DNA of 64,000 nucleotides, taken from positions 27,387-91,386 of the forward strand of contig JBGAUL010000017.1 in assembly GCA_044228685.1 (NCBI GenBank). The letters run 5' to 3'. The notes beneath the pieces are model-generated. The model saw only the letters and a list, made by a program, of their open reading frames with translations. It did not search any database and was not told where the DNA came from. This DNA comes from JBBATK01 sp044228685 (GTDB taxonomy: Bacteria > Bacteroidota > Ignavibacteria > Kapaibacteriales > NICIL-2). The position numbers and the translations under genes were made by a program. Below, piece after piece: positions 34,266 through 43,468 of this stretch (position 1 is the first letter of the stretch; every line of letters starts with the position of its first letter).

Positions 34266-34667
34266 TGGAAAATCCTCCTAAATTGATCCAGTGATTCCGG
34301 CTCAAATTGACCGTTAGATTGAAACCGAAGAGTTGCGGTTCTCTGTCGACCCGATTCGTTGACCGGATAACGATGCTCCAACCGTGCCCATATTTGTAAA
34401 GAACGTTAACACCGGCAAAGGTGAATTAGCAAATTGACCTCTAGATTGAAACCGAATAGTTGCGGTTCTCTATCGACCCGATTCGTTGACCGGATAACGA
34501 TGCTCCAACCGTGCCCATTTTTGTAAAGAATGTTAACACCAGCAAAGGCGAATTAGCAAATTGACCCACCCTGGCAAGGCTCGTGGAAAACAAGCGATAG
34601 GCTTTGCAAGGAGTTTGGTGGATCATTTTGCGGTGGATTTGGTGAGTCAATTACAGTGGATTTTGCA
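34266..34667 (+). mobile_element. Transposase-less IS21-like element (MITE-like derivative)
   Basis: The left end (TGGAAAATCCTCC...) is identical over about 38 bases to the left end of the IS21 element at 46254. The right end (...GTGGATTTTGCA) is its imperfect inverse and also resembles the right end of that IS. Between them lie only end-type modules ('ATTGACC', 'CTGGCAAGGCTCGTGGAAAACAAGCGATA') and no istA/istB. Internal deletion followed by tandem duplication would explain it. Confidence 0.6.
34304..34557 (+). repeat. 127-bp tandem repeat, two copies
   Basis: Unit 1 is 34304-34430 and unit 2 is 34431-34557, with about ten differences. A third copy starts at 34558 but breaks off after 'AAATTGACC'. 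Each unit opens with AAATTGACC and includes 'GTTGCGGTTCTCT' and 'GATTCGTTGACCGGATAACG'. Confidence 0.85.
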
Positions 34668-34853
34668 ATCTGGACAAACGTTTGGAGTTTGACGGCTTCT
34701 TCAATTGTAGTTGGGTGGGCTTCTTGTTTTTCACAATAGTGTTGACACATAGTGGTACTGACTGGTTACCTCATCATTATCGGAAATTCAGTTCAAATGA
34801 TAAAAAGGCTCCATGCGTGCATCAGAATCCCCAATAGAGCATAGCTGACTCGA

Positions 34854-36767
34854 TCAAGACATATTATGGTACTCAAATCCATTTAGCCGTAAACTATATA
34901 CAATCACAAACAGAGCTACCCCGACATCAGCAGTTATTGCCAGTATCAGCGAACCATGACCAGCCAGGGCAAGACAAACGAAGAGCAGCTTGATAGAAAC
35001 AGCCAGAAGTGTGTTGAACCGAATTCTCTGCACAACTGCGCGTCCAAGTCTTACGAGGAAGGGAATCATCATGAGGTTGTCATTCATGAGTGCAACATCG
35101 GAAGCTTCAATAGCAGCCTGACTGCCGGCAGCCGCCATTGAGATACCGACACTGCTTCGAGCTAAACTTGGGGCGTCGTTTATTCCATCGCCAACCATGG
35201 CAACGTTTCCGAATTCACGCATGAGAGTCTCGATCGACATTGCCTTCTGATCCGGAAGCAGGTTGCTATAGAAACGTTCGATTCCAAGCTCATGCGCAAT
35301 GTGCGATGCTGAGTTCTCAGAATCGCCGGTCAACATAACAGCTTGGACTCCCAGCTCTTTGAGTTCTTGAAGGAATAGCTTACTGTCCTTCTTAACGACA
35401 TCGCTAAGACCCAATACTCCTGAAATCGTACCGTTGAAACAAACAACTACACAGGTTTTTCCTTGAGAGCTGAGCTGTTCTACGATACGTTCTACCTCAA
35501 CTGGAACGCTGGATTTTTCTTTAATGAAAGCCAGCTTACCAATCATGATATCTTTACTCTCACAAACAAGACAAGTAGCTAGTGCTCCTTTACCAGGTCG
35601 TTCTTCATAGTTCGAAACTGCATGAGGCGTGACTTGGTTGCACGTTGCAGCTGAAACGATAGCTTGGGCTAGTGGGTGTGTAGAAAACAGTTCTGTCCCT
35701 GATACACAAGAAAGCAGCTCGTCTCTGGTTATAGCGCCGATCGGAATAACGTCGGTCAACTCAGGCTTACCGTAGGTAAGAGTTCTTGTCTTGTCAACTG
35801 CAACTGCTTTTACTTTTGATAACTCCTCCAAGTACCGACCGCCTTTTACCAATGCTCCCTTGGCAGTTGCGTTGCCAATTGCAGCAAATACTGCAACAGG
35901 AGTAGATATAACAAGTGCACAAGGGCATGCCACTACCAACAGTGTTAGCGCTTGAAGCAGCCAAGTTTCTGAACTCAAGTGCAGAAATACGGTAGGGACG
36001 AGCCACAACAAGAGCGCTAGCACCAGGATAGATGGCGTGTAGACATTTGAGAACTTCTGTATGAATAATTGAATCTTACTCTTATTTGAGGATGCCTCAA
36101 AAGTCAGTCGTATTATGCGAGAAAGAGTCGTGTCATCGGCTCTGCTTGTCGTTTGTACGTCAATCAAATGATTGCCATTGATCGTTCCCGCATAGGCGGC
36201 ATCACCAACGCGCTTATCCTTCGGAAGTGGTTCGCCTGTAATAGTTGATTCGTCGATCGTTGTTTCACCAGCGGCGATGATTCCATCGAGAGGAATCGAG
36301 TCTCCAGGTCTTACCTGGATTATAGAACCTATGGTAATGCTTCTTATCTCGACAAATTCATTCTTTGACTTTAGCAAAGCGGTTTTTGGCTGCGCTTTGA
36401 CAAGTGAGTTCAGCGCTGATTTAGAATTGTCAATACCAATGTCTTCTAAGCGTTCGCCAAGTACGAACAGTGCAATGACAACGGATGCTTCAGGATAGTC
36501 ACCTAAGTAAAAGGCACCAATAACGGCCAGCAACATGAGCAGATTGATACTGCCGAGTTTTAATCTGAAAAGTGCCAACAGTCCTTTTCGAATGACAGTG
36601 TGCCCGACACTCACAATTATGATCAAGGAAGTGATCTGAGCGTACGGACTAGGAAGTTGCAACCCGATTAAGGACACAGTCTCTAACGAAATGACAGCGA
36701 CGACTATTAAAAGAAGGAAACGAAAAGTCTTGTCGTTCAAAGGCAGTCTAAGATTCTTAGTGCTCAT
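34854..36767 (-). CDS. Zn/Cd/Pb-type P1B ATPase with altered DKTRTLT motif
   Basis: A 637-residue heavy-metal P-type ATPase. The transmembrane metal site is CPC ('VACPCALVIS') and the last helix has 'DVGVALFVI', as in the Zn/Cd/Pb class (P1B-2). It also has 'TGEPLPKDK', 'HPLAQAI' (HP motif), 'MLTGDSENSA' and 'MVGDGINDAPSLA'. No N-terminal metal-binding domain is present. The phosphorylation motif, almost invariably DKTGTLT, reads DKTRTLT: the codon is AGA where GGA would give Gly, one base away. This may abolish or alter activity. The start 36767 has AGGTGAG upstream and overlaps the adaptor gene end by 11 bases. Confidence 0.88.
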   Translation of the reverse strand: MSTKNLRLPLNDKTFRFLLLIVVAVISLETVSLIGLQLPSPYAQITSLIIIVSVGHTVIRKGLLALFRLKLGSINLLMLLAVIGAFYLGDYPEASVVIALFVLGERLEDIGIDNSKSALNSLVKAQPKTALLKSKNEFVEIRSITIGSIIQVRPGDSIPLDGIIAAGETTIDESTITGEPLPKDKRVGDAAYAGTINGNHLIDVQTTSRADDTTLSRIIRLTFEASSNKSKIQLFIQKFSNVYTPSILVLALLLWLVPTVFLHLSSETWLLQALTLLVVACPCALVISTPVAVFAAIGNATAKGALVKGGRYLEELSKVKAVAVDKTRTLTYGKPELTDVIPIGAITRDELLSCVSGTELFSTHPLAQAIVSAATCNQVTPHAVSNYEERPGKGALATCLVCESKDIMIGKLAFIKEKSSVPVEVERIVEQLSSQGKTCVVVCFNGTISGVLGLSDVVKKDSKLFLQELKELGVQAVMLTGDSENSASHIAHELGIERFYSNLLPDQKAMSIETLMREFGNVAMVGDGINDAPSLARSSVGISMAAAGSQAAIEASDVALMNDNLMMIPFLVRLGRAVVQRIRFNTLLAVSIKLLFVCLALAGHGSLILAITADVGVALFVIVYSLRLNGFEYHNMS

Positions 36768-38025
36768 GCGACTCACCTGAATTTGTAAGTTTAGCCAAAA
36801 TGAAGAACGCACCGTTCGTGACTACCTGAGCATCTGGGGAAAGTGATTCAAGAGGAGTTATCTCCGTATAGCCCACATCGCTTGTACCGCGCTTAACAGG
36901 AATTCGACGAAACTCAATTTCGGCATCGTGGGAATTCCGATTGCTGTCTTTTGATGGATCTCGGTTTACATTTTCGTGATGGCGCGTGTGGTCATTTGCT
37001 GTCTCCGGACTTTTCTCATGTGATTTAACTGAAACAAAGATGTAGTCTTGCCCCTGATTGTTCACCAATGCGGTGGTTGGAACTGCATCTAACATGGCAC
37101 TTTGCAAACTGATAACTGCACTAACACTCGTTCCATCGATAAGGTTGTCCTTCTTACCTTCAACTCGTGCATGCACGGTGATCGCTTTGGTCTGAGGTTC
37201 GAATGTATTTGAGATACCGAATATACGAGCGTCGTATTCTCGACCTTGATTGTTTGTTTGGCTAAAGTGTATGATTTGCCCTACGCTGACTTTCGAAATG
37301 TCTTTCTCGTAAACGTATAGGTCAAGATGCAGTTGACTGTTGTCGACGATTTCAGCAATCGGGTTCGCTGGGTCAACGTGGGAGCCAATGTTAACGAGAA
37401 CAGTACTCACGCTACCTGATAAAGCAGAACGAACCTCCATCACTTCGTGAATGGTCTCAGTGCTCAGGGTCTTAGTATTCGTACCAAGCTGCTCCAGTTG
37501 GTGTTTCAAGCTTGCCTGTCTGATTGTCAGAGTTTTGAGTTCTGTTTCAGCCTGCTGGAAGTTCTTCATTGCAGTTGCAGAAGCTTGGCTCAAGTTTTTC
37601 TGTCGTGTGAATTCAGATGAGGCTAGCTCAACTTTTGCCGTTACAGTTAAGTATGCTTCTTGCATTGAAACGTATTCAGCGTTGTACAATGTTCCAATCA
37701 CTTGTCCCGCTTTGACAGATTGCCCGGCTTGTACCAGTATCGACTTAACAATCCCGCCGATAGGAGAGCTAATGGTAGCGCGGTTTTGGTTAGGAACTTT
37801 CAGGATTCCATTCGCCTTCAGTGCTGCTGTGAGTTGCTTTTTTTCTAAGTGTCCCAGTGTTATGCCTATAGATTTGATCTGCTCTATAGTCAGCGTCGTT
37901 GAATTCCCTTCGCCAGTCTCGTTGTGTGTGCTTTGTTTTGCTTCTTCAACTGGTGCGGTCTTTGAGCAGGAATGCAATAGCAAAAGGACTGATACCGCGA
38001 TAACCGACAAGTAATTTCTATTCAT
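36757..38025 (-). CDS. CzcB-like periplasmic adaptor with His-rich insert
   Basis: A 422-residue lipoprotein (lipobox LLLHSC) of the RND adaptor family. It shows the barrel/lipoyl pattern 'ATISSPIGGIVKSILVQAGQSVKAGQVIGTLYNAEYVSMQEAYL', a long helical hairpin (~145-205) and the 'LSGSVSTVLVNIGSHVDPANPIAEIVD' half-motif. A C-terminal loop rich in His/Asn ('HTRHHENVNRDPSKDSNRNSHDAE') could bind Zn. The start 38025 has AGGAAG six bases upstream; ATG 38040 overlaps the stop of the pump gene (ATGA) and is the alternative. Confidence 0.86.
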   Translation of the reverse strand: MNRNYLSVIAVSVLLLLHSCSKTAPVEEAKQSTHNETGEGNSTTLTIEQIKSIGITLGHLEKKQLTAALKANGILKVPNQNRATISSPIGGIVKSILVQAGQSVKAGQVIGTLYNAEYVSMQEAYLTVTAKVELASSEFTRQKNLSQASATAMKNFQQAETELKTLTIRQASLKHQLEQLGTNTKTLSTETIHEVMEVRSALSGSVSTVLVNIGSHVDPANPIAEIVDNSQLHLDLYVYEKDISKVSVGQIIHFSQTNNQGREYDARIFGISNTFEPQTKAITVHARVEGKKDNLIDGTSVSAVISLQSAMLDAVPTTALVNNQGQDYIFVSVKSHEKSPETANDHTRHHENVNRDPSKDSNRNSHDAEIEFRRIPVKRGTSDVGYTEITPLESLSPDAQVVTNGAFFILAKLTNSGESHEH

Positions 38026-38036
38026 GATTTGCTTCC

Positions 38037-41000
38037 TCATTTGTTTGTCAGATACAATATTTGATAGTACGTCTCCCCAAGATCGAATAATACTTGCAGA
38101 AAACTCTGTTTGATGCTACTTACGCGTTGGATCGAATGAGCATATTCGACATATTCAATCTCACCCTCGGAAAACTGTTTTTCAGCTACATGGCTTATCG
38201 CATCAGCAAGTGCTGTTCCTTCATTTCTGTAGTAGTCGTACCGAGACTTCAGTTGAGAATAGCGCCTATATGCACTGGTGAGTTCGGAACGCAGAGATTG
38301 CTCTTTAGCTTGGGCTTCACTTTCAAGTGAAGCCTGGGTCACTTTTGTTGCTTCTGCTCTCGCCGATGAATTGAAAAATGTCAGAGGCAACTCAACGCCG
38401 AAGTTGAATCCCGTAAACCGCGTCGAGGAATCGAATACTCTTTCTGAGCCTGCAATTACTTGTGAGCCAATCAAAGTTTGGCTCATGTATCCCACTTTGA
38501 ATTCTGGAAGATCCTGTGCAGTCTCCACTTCTGCCTGACTACCGGCTAAATTCGCTTGACTACGAATCAGACCTACAGCTGGTAAGGTTGTAACATTGAC
38601 TGAATCGTTGGAAGTGAGTTTAGTAGAAGTCGATGTAGTATCAACAGCCAGGACGAAATCATCCTTCGTATCCATGATGTTTCTCAGAACTTCGTATTCT
38701 GATTTCAGCTCAGACTCACATTGCTGAATTCTCATAAGATGCTCACTTCTCTCAAAGTCAGCAGTACTCTTCTCTAGAGAGCTTGTTGCTCCTTCCTGCA
38801 AGTGTCTGGTACTGACCGCAACGAATCTATCATACAATGAATCCTGCGAGTGCAATTCGGACCTTAAGAGCGTCAGATATTGTATCCGGTTGCAAATGAG
38901 CCGCACGTTCACCTGAAGCTCTTGCATGGTCAGCGACAGCATGAACTCTTTGGTACGTACACTTGCGCGTAGGCGCTTGGCTTCCGAAATGTAGTATGAC
39001 GGAAACGGAATACTCTGTTGAATAAAAAATGCGTTGTCTCGAGCAAGGCTATTGTATTGTCCCGATTGATAAGTCAGTTCTGTTTTTGGCAGTACAAATG
39101 CAGTTGCCCGCTCCGTTTCGGCTGCTTTGATTCCTAGCTGTTGAGCTTTCATCTTTGGACTGTTTTTTATGCAGGTCTCAACCGCTTCATCAACGCTCAA
39201 CGTGCGCTGCTGAGCAAACGTGCTCTGACTTGATAGGAGAACGGTCACACATAATATCAGCGGTGTAATGACGGCAGTTTTTCTACGCCTGTCCTTGTTG
39301 AATATTATATACAAAAGAGGTAAGACGAATAGCGTAAGTACGGTCGCAGAGAATAAGCCACCAATAACGACAGTAGCAAGAGGTTTTTGAACTTCAGCAC
39401 CAGCGCTTTGAGAAACAGCCATTGGTAGAAAGCCAAATGAGGCGACTGTAGCAGTCATGAGCACTGGTCTCAATCTCTTGCTCGCTCCCTGCAGAACACG
39501 CTCAGATAATCCAAGTCCATCGTTGATGAGTTGTTGAAACGTACTTACAAGTACAATGCCGTTTAGAACTGAAACGCCAAACAGGGCAATGAAACCAACT
39601 CCCGCTGAGATACTAAACGGCATATCCCTCAAGTACAAGGCGAGCACTCCACCGATGGCACTCATTGGTATCGCCGTGTAAATAATTGTGGCAAGGCGAA
39701 GAGAAGAGAATGTGAAATAGAGCAAGAGAAGGATGAGCAGTAGGGCAACGGGTACAGCGATCATCAACCTTTTCGTCGCTGCTTCTAAATTTTCGAATGT
39801 GCCGCCGTAGCGATAGAAGTAGCTCTCCGGAAGGTGGACACGCGTTGAAAGTTGATGCTGAATATCCTGAACCACTGAAGCAACATCACGATCTTTGACG
39901 TTAAACCCTATGACGATCAGACGCTTGCCGTCCTCTCGACTGATTTGAGCCGGTCCAATCTCGGTTTGTATCGCAGCCACCTGGGAAAGTGGTATTTGAC
40001 GACCACCTTGCACAGGTATGTACAAACTTTCGATATCCTCGATCGAACTTCGATATGCACTATCGAGACGAACGACAAGGTCAAAACGACGCTCATTCTC
40101 ATAGACAACGCCTGCTTTTCCTCCGGCAAAGGCGGTACTCACAATTTTATTCACATCCTCGACGTTTAGACCGTAGTTGGCGATTTGCTGGCGATTGTAT
40201 CGAATGACCATTTGTGGAAGACCTTCAACCCGTTCCACCATTGGTTCGGTAGTGCCCGGTATGGCTCGAATTTCAGAAGCAACCAGACCTGCATACCGCA
40301 ATAGAGTATCCAAATTCTCGCCGAAGATCTTGACTGCTACATCTTGTCGTACACCAGTCATAAGTTCGTTGAATCGCATTTGAATCGGCTGGTTCTTTTC
40401 GAAAAACACACCCGGAATGGTTTGTAGCTTCGCTACCATCTCATCAGCCAGCTCATCGTAGCTACGCTCGCGCTTCCACTCTGACTTAGGTTTCAAAATG
40501 ATCATGACGTCTGTCGCTTCAGGTGGCATTGGGTCAGTCGGAACCTCGGCGCTTCCTGTCTTTCCTACCACCATTTTGACTTCGTCAAATTGCTTGGCCA
40601 GTCGTGACGCTTGCATGCTTGTTTCAATACTCTGTGTCAGTGATGTTCCCTGAGGTAGGATGCAATGAAATGCAAAATCACCTTCTGCAAGAGTCGGTAT
40701 GAATTCAGATCCGAGACGGGTAAACAGAACACAGGATAAAGCAAAGGCGATAATCGTGCTGATGACGACCGTCCGCCGTTGAGCAATTGCAACAGCAAGA
40801 AGCGAAACGTAGATTGATTCAACTTTCTTGAACAATCGAATTGGTAATGACTCTGTCAACTTGAGTTTTCTATTTAAGAGCACTGACGTCGCCATCGGTA
40901 TGTATGTCAATGACAGGATCAGTGCTCCCAATACCGCAAAAGCTACAGTTTCAGCCATCGGTCTAAACATTTTTCCTTCTATACCAACCAGACTAAGAAT

Positions 41001-42395
41001 TGGTAGATACACAATGAGAATGATGACTTGACCGAAAACAGCAGAGTTCATCAGTGATCTGGAACTTTCATACACTGTTGTGTTCATTTCTTCAACCGTC
41101 AAAACTGATTGACCAGTAAGCCTGAATCTGGAGTGCAGCTGATGGAACACTGCCTCGACGATGATGACGGCTCCGTCGACTATCAATCCAAAATCCAGCG
41201 CGCCTAGACTCATAAGGTTGGCAGACACGCCAAACAAATTCATCATGCCCAATGCGAACAACATCGACAGAGGTATGGCGGATGCTACGATGAGACCTGC
41301 GCGGGCATTTCCTAAAAATGTAATAAGCACGAACACCACAATGGCAGCACCTTCAAGGAGGTTCGTGGTTACGGTGTTCATTGCCCGGCCAACGAGTTCG
41401 GTACGATCCAAAAACGGTTCGATTGTGACGTCTTCAGGAAGCGAGGTCGCAATCGTTTTCATTCGATCTTTCACTCGTGACACAAGTTCTGCGCTATTGA
41501 CACCTTTAAGCATCATTACAACGCCGCCAACGGCATCTTTCTCTCCGTTGTACGTCATTGCACCATAGCGTACAGCATACCCAAATCGAACCTCTGCAAC
41601 ATCTTTTATGAGTATTGGAATTCCGTTAGGACTTGATTTCACCGCTATCTCGCCAACACCTTCAAGTGAGCTAACAAGCCCAACACCGCGTATGTAGTAT
41701 GCGTTTGGTTTTCTGTCGATGTAGGCGCCGCCGGTATTCTCATTATTCTTCTCAAGAGCTTGGAATATTTCAGGTACGCTCACATCCAAGGCTGCTAAAC
41801 GGGCAGGATTTATTGCGACTTCGTATTGCTTTAATTGGCCTCCGAATCCGTTGACTTCGGCAATTCCAGGGGTGCCATACAGTTGGCGTGCAACTATCCA
41901 GTCCTGCATGGTTCGTAAATCCATTGCAGAGTATTTGTTTTCACTCCCGGGCTTTGGGTGAATAATATATTGATACACCTCACCCAATCCTGTACTTGCA
42001 GGAGCTAATTCAGGTTTGCCAGCACTTCGTGGTATATGCTCCTCGGCATCTTTGAGCCGTTCACTAATTTGCTGTCGTGCGAAATAGATATCCGTCTGAT
42101 CGGTAAACACGACGGTTATCACGGATAATCCAAACCGAGAGATACTTCTCGATTCTTGGAGTCCCGGAAGATTGGCAATGCTCTGTTCTATTGGGTAAGT
42201 AACCAGCTGCTCAACTTCTTGACATGCAAGAGTTGGACACAGTGTCATTATTTGCACTTGGTTGTTTGTGATGTCTGGTACAGCATCGACTGAGAGTTTC
42301 GTGGCAGACCAAAGCCCCCAGAGCACGAGTGCCAGGGTCATAAGTGCCACAATACCCTTACGTTCAATGCTGAACGCAATGATTTTGTTTAACAT
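38037..42395 (-). CDS. CzcA-type RND pump fused to a TolC-family channel
   Basis: A 1452-residue fusion. Residues 1-~1040 form a complete HME-family RND pump ('SVDAVPDITNNQVQIMT', TM4 'ALDFGLIVDGAVIIVEA', C-terminal TM bundle). Residues ~1055-1452 form a TolC-like channel with its own signal-like segment ('PLILCVTVLLSSQSTFAQ') and long helices. At the positions where CusA has its methionine triad this pump reads 'RFNELMTGV' and 'GPAQISRED', so it is of the Czc type (Zn/Co/Cd). Such fusions are known in Bacteroidota. It likely works with the CzcB-like adaptor downstream. The polypeptide must be cut, or the linker must cross the periplasm, for the channel to reach the outer membrane. Confidence 0.9.
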   Translation of the reverse strand: MLNKIIAFSIERKGIVALMTLALVLWGLWSATKLSVDAVPDITNNQVQIMTLCPTLACQEVEQLVTYPIEQSIANLPGLQESRSISRFGLSVITVVFTDQTDIYFARQQISERLKDAEEHIPRSAGKPELAPASTGLGEVYQYIIHPKPGSENKYSAMDLRTMQDWIVARQLYGTPGIAEVNGFGGQLKQYEVAINPARLAALDVSVPEIFQALEKNNENTGGAYIDRKPNAYYIRGVGLVSSLEGVGEIAVKSSPNGIPILIKDVAEVRFGYAVRYGAMTYNGEKDAVGGVVMMLKGVNSAELVSRVKDRMKTIATSLPEDVTIEPFLDRTELVGRAMNTVTTNLLEGAAIVVFVLITFLGNARAGLIVASAIPLSMLFALGMMNLFGVSANLMSLGALDFGLIVDGAVIIVEAVFHQLHSRFRLTGQSVLTVEEMNTTVYESSRSLMNSAVFGQVIILIVYLPILSLVGIEGKMFRPMAETVAFAVLGALILSLTYIPMATSVLLNRKLKLTESLPIRLFKKVESIYVSLLAVAIAQRRTVVISTIIAFALSCVLFTRLGSEFIPTLAEGDFAFHCILPQGTSLTQSIETSMQASRLAKQFDEVKMVVGKTGSAEVPTDPMPPEATDVMIILKPKSEWKRERSYDELADEMVAKLQTIPGVFFEKNQPIQMRFNELMTGVRQDVAVKIFGENLDTLLRYAGLVASEIRAIPGTTEPMVERVEGLPQMVIRYNRQQIANYGLNVEDVNKIVSTAFAGGKAGVVYENERRFDLVVRLDSAYRSSIEDIESLYIPVQGGRQIPLSQVAAIQTEIGPAQISREDGKRLIVIGFNVKDRDVASVVQDIQHQLSTRVHLPESYFYRYGGTFENLEAATKRLMIAVPVALLLILLLLYFTFSSLRLATIIYTAIPMSAIGGVLALYLRDMPFSISAGVGFIALFGVSVLNGIVLVSTFQQLINDGLGLSERVLQGASKRLRPVLMTATVASFGFLPMAVSQSAGAEVQKPLATVVIGGLFSATVLTLFVLPLLYIIFNKDRRRKTAVITPLILCVTVLLSSQSTFAQQRTLSVDEAVETCIKNSPKMKAQQLGIKAAETERATAFVLPKTELTYQSGQYNSLARDNAFFIQQSIPFPSYYISEAKRLRASVRTKEFMLSLTMQELQVNVRLICNRIQYLTLLRSELHSQDSLYDRFVAVSTRHLQEGATSSLEKSTADFERSEHLMRIQQCESELKSEYEVLRNIMDTKDDFVLAVDTTSTSTKLTSNDSVNVTTLPAVGLIRSQANLAGSQAEVETAQDLPEFKVGYMSQTLIGSQVIAGSERVFDSSTRFTGFNFGVELPLTFFNSSARAEATKVTQASLESEAQAKEQSLRSELTSAYRRYSQLKSRYDYYRNEGTALADAISHVAEKQFSEGEIEYVEYAHSIQRVSSIKQSFLQVLFDLGETYYQILYLTNK

Positions 42396-42494
42396 AGATT
42401 TTCAGGTATCTGGATATAAAAAGGAATCGCAAGTCCGTTAACTGTAGACGGCGATTAACTACTGCAGAATAAAAGTCCAGCGAGAACGGGTGTG

Positions 42495-42818
42495 TTAAAT
42501 TGTGCGGGGCGGTTGCCAGACTTGGAGCGAAGAGCCTTCAACGAGTTTTTCCTCCTGATCTCTCATCGTTGAGAGGCTGGAAATAGCTAGATCGTCACGA
42601 TGACTATTATGCGGAGCCACATTATAAACGTGACCGCAACAGGAACAAACGCAGAATGGCGAGCAGCAATCTTCCGCGTTACTTTGAGTGGAGGCTGTAT
42701 CAAAGGAACCAACTGTCATCTGCCGATCACTGGCTTCTACGTGGCATTCTTCATCCATGCATGGCTTACATGCAAGGATAAGGACGTAAATACAAATTGC
42801 TGCAGACAGGTTGCGCAT
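42495..42818 (-). CDS. Small Cys-rich exported protein (DUF6660-like)
   Basis: A 107-residue protein with a short leader (SAAICIYVLILACKPC) and a Cys-rich core 'EDCCSPFCVCSCCGHVYNV' followed by His residues. It resembles the DUF6660 family, small proteins encoded directly upstream of czc-type RND operons in Bacteroidota. Metal binding or sensing is likely from the eight clustered Cys. It precedes the CzcA-TolC gene by ~100 bases in the same direction. Confidence 0.72.
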   Translation of the reverse strand: MRNLSAAICIYVLILACKPCMDEECHVEASDRQMTVGSFDTASTQSNAEDCCSPFCVCSCCGHVYNVAPHNSHRDDLAISSLSTMRDQEEKLVEGSSLQVWQPPRTI

Positions 42819-42894
42819 GGGACAAGATACTATATTTCTGTCGATTCAGACATTGACCTTGAGTTGAGAGACTTTTGTTAGTACCTAAAGTACC

Positions 42895-42960
42895 CTGGAA
42901 ACGCCGGTCAAAGTGACCCACTCTAGCCGCGCCAAACTGACCTGTTAAATTCCTGCCAGA
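42895..42960 (+). mobile_element. IS21-like terminal remnant
   Basis: TGGAAACGCCGGTCAAAGTGACCC at about 42895 has the 'TGGAAA...GGTCAAA.TGACCC' pattern of IS21 left ends, followed by 'GCGCCAAACTGACC'. It is a fragment without transposase, lying between the DUF6660-like gene and the IS3 element. Confidence 0.4.
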
Positions 42961-43112
42961 CTACTCATACTTTTCCTGCCAGATGGGTGAACAAAAATAG
43001 TTAGTTAGTGCTGTCGTCCTGCGTTGTTTTTGACTGGAGTTGACCCGAAAAAGTGGAGGAGAAAATAAGGTGACAAGCCTAAGTTTTATCCACCAATATC
43101 AGGAGACTAGCG

Positions 43113-43421
43113 ATGCAAGAAGGGTCAGAGAAACGGAGCCGTCAACGGTTTGACGAGCAGTTCAAGAGAGAGGCGGTAGAGATGATGCTTCAGTCTAAGT
43201 AGAGCTTGCGCCAGGCATCACGAGAGCTGGGCGTACACGAGAATAATCTCCGTAACTGGGTTGAGAAATACTCGCCAAAGTCATCGACAGAACCAGGTCA
43301 GAGTCTTCAAGAGTTGCAGGCAGAGAATCGTCGACTGCGTAAGGAAAACGCCGAACGTGCGGAGGAGGTCGCCATTTTAAAAAAAGCGACGGCATTCTTC
43401 GCGACCCACGGAAAAGGCTGA
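43113..43421 (+). pseudogene. IS3 OrfA (HTH subunit) with an in-frame amber codon
   Basis: The frame encodes a 102-residue OrfA with HTH ('FDEQFKREAVEMMLQSK', 'SLRQASRELGVHENNLRNWVEKY') and leucine zipper ('LQELQAENRRLRKENAERAEEVAILKKA'). A TAG at 43200-43202 interrupts the HTH. The element may be unable to transpose unless the stop is suppressed or translation restarts downstream. Confidence 0.8.
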
Positions 43422-43468
43422 GATACGAGTTTATCGAGCGCAATAAGAGCGAACTCTGCATAGCAACT

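Larger units (their letters stand above)
34031..34853. other. Noncoding stretch holding a transposase-less IS21-like element
   Basis: More than 800 bases without a gene between the redox operon and the P-type ATPase. It contains the 402-bp element at 34266-34667 with its 127-bp tandem repeat. The rest shows nothing recognisable. Confidence 0.6.

Noticed and set aside
34304..34557. CRISPR array
   Set aside because: There are only two long near-identical tandem units with no spacers; it is an IS-derived tandem duplication. No other repeat-spacer pattern was seen in the window.
41161..41568. 135-codon ORF opposite the CzcA-TolC fusion
   Set aside because: It is a complement-frame shadow within a strongly conserved pump gene.
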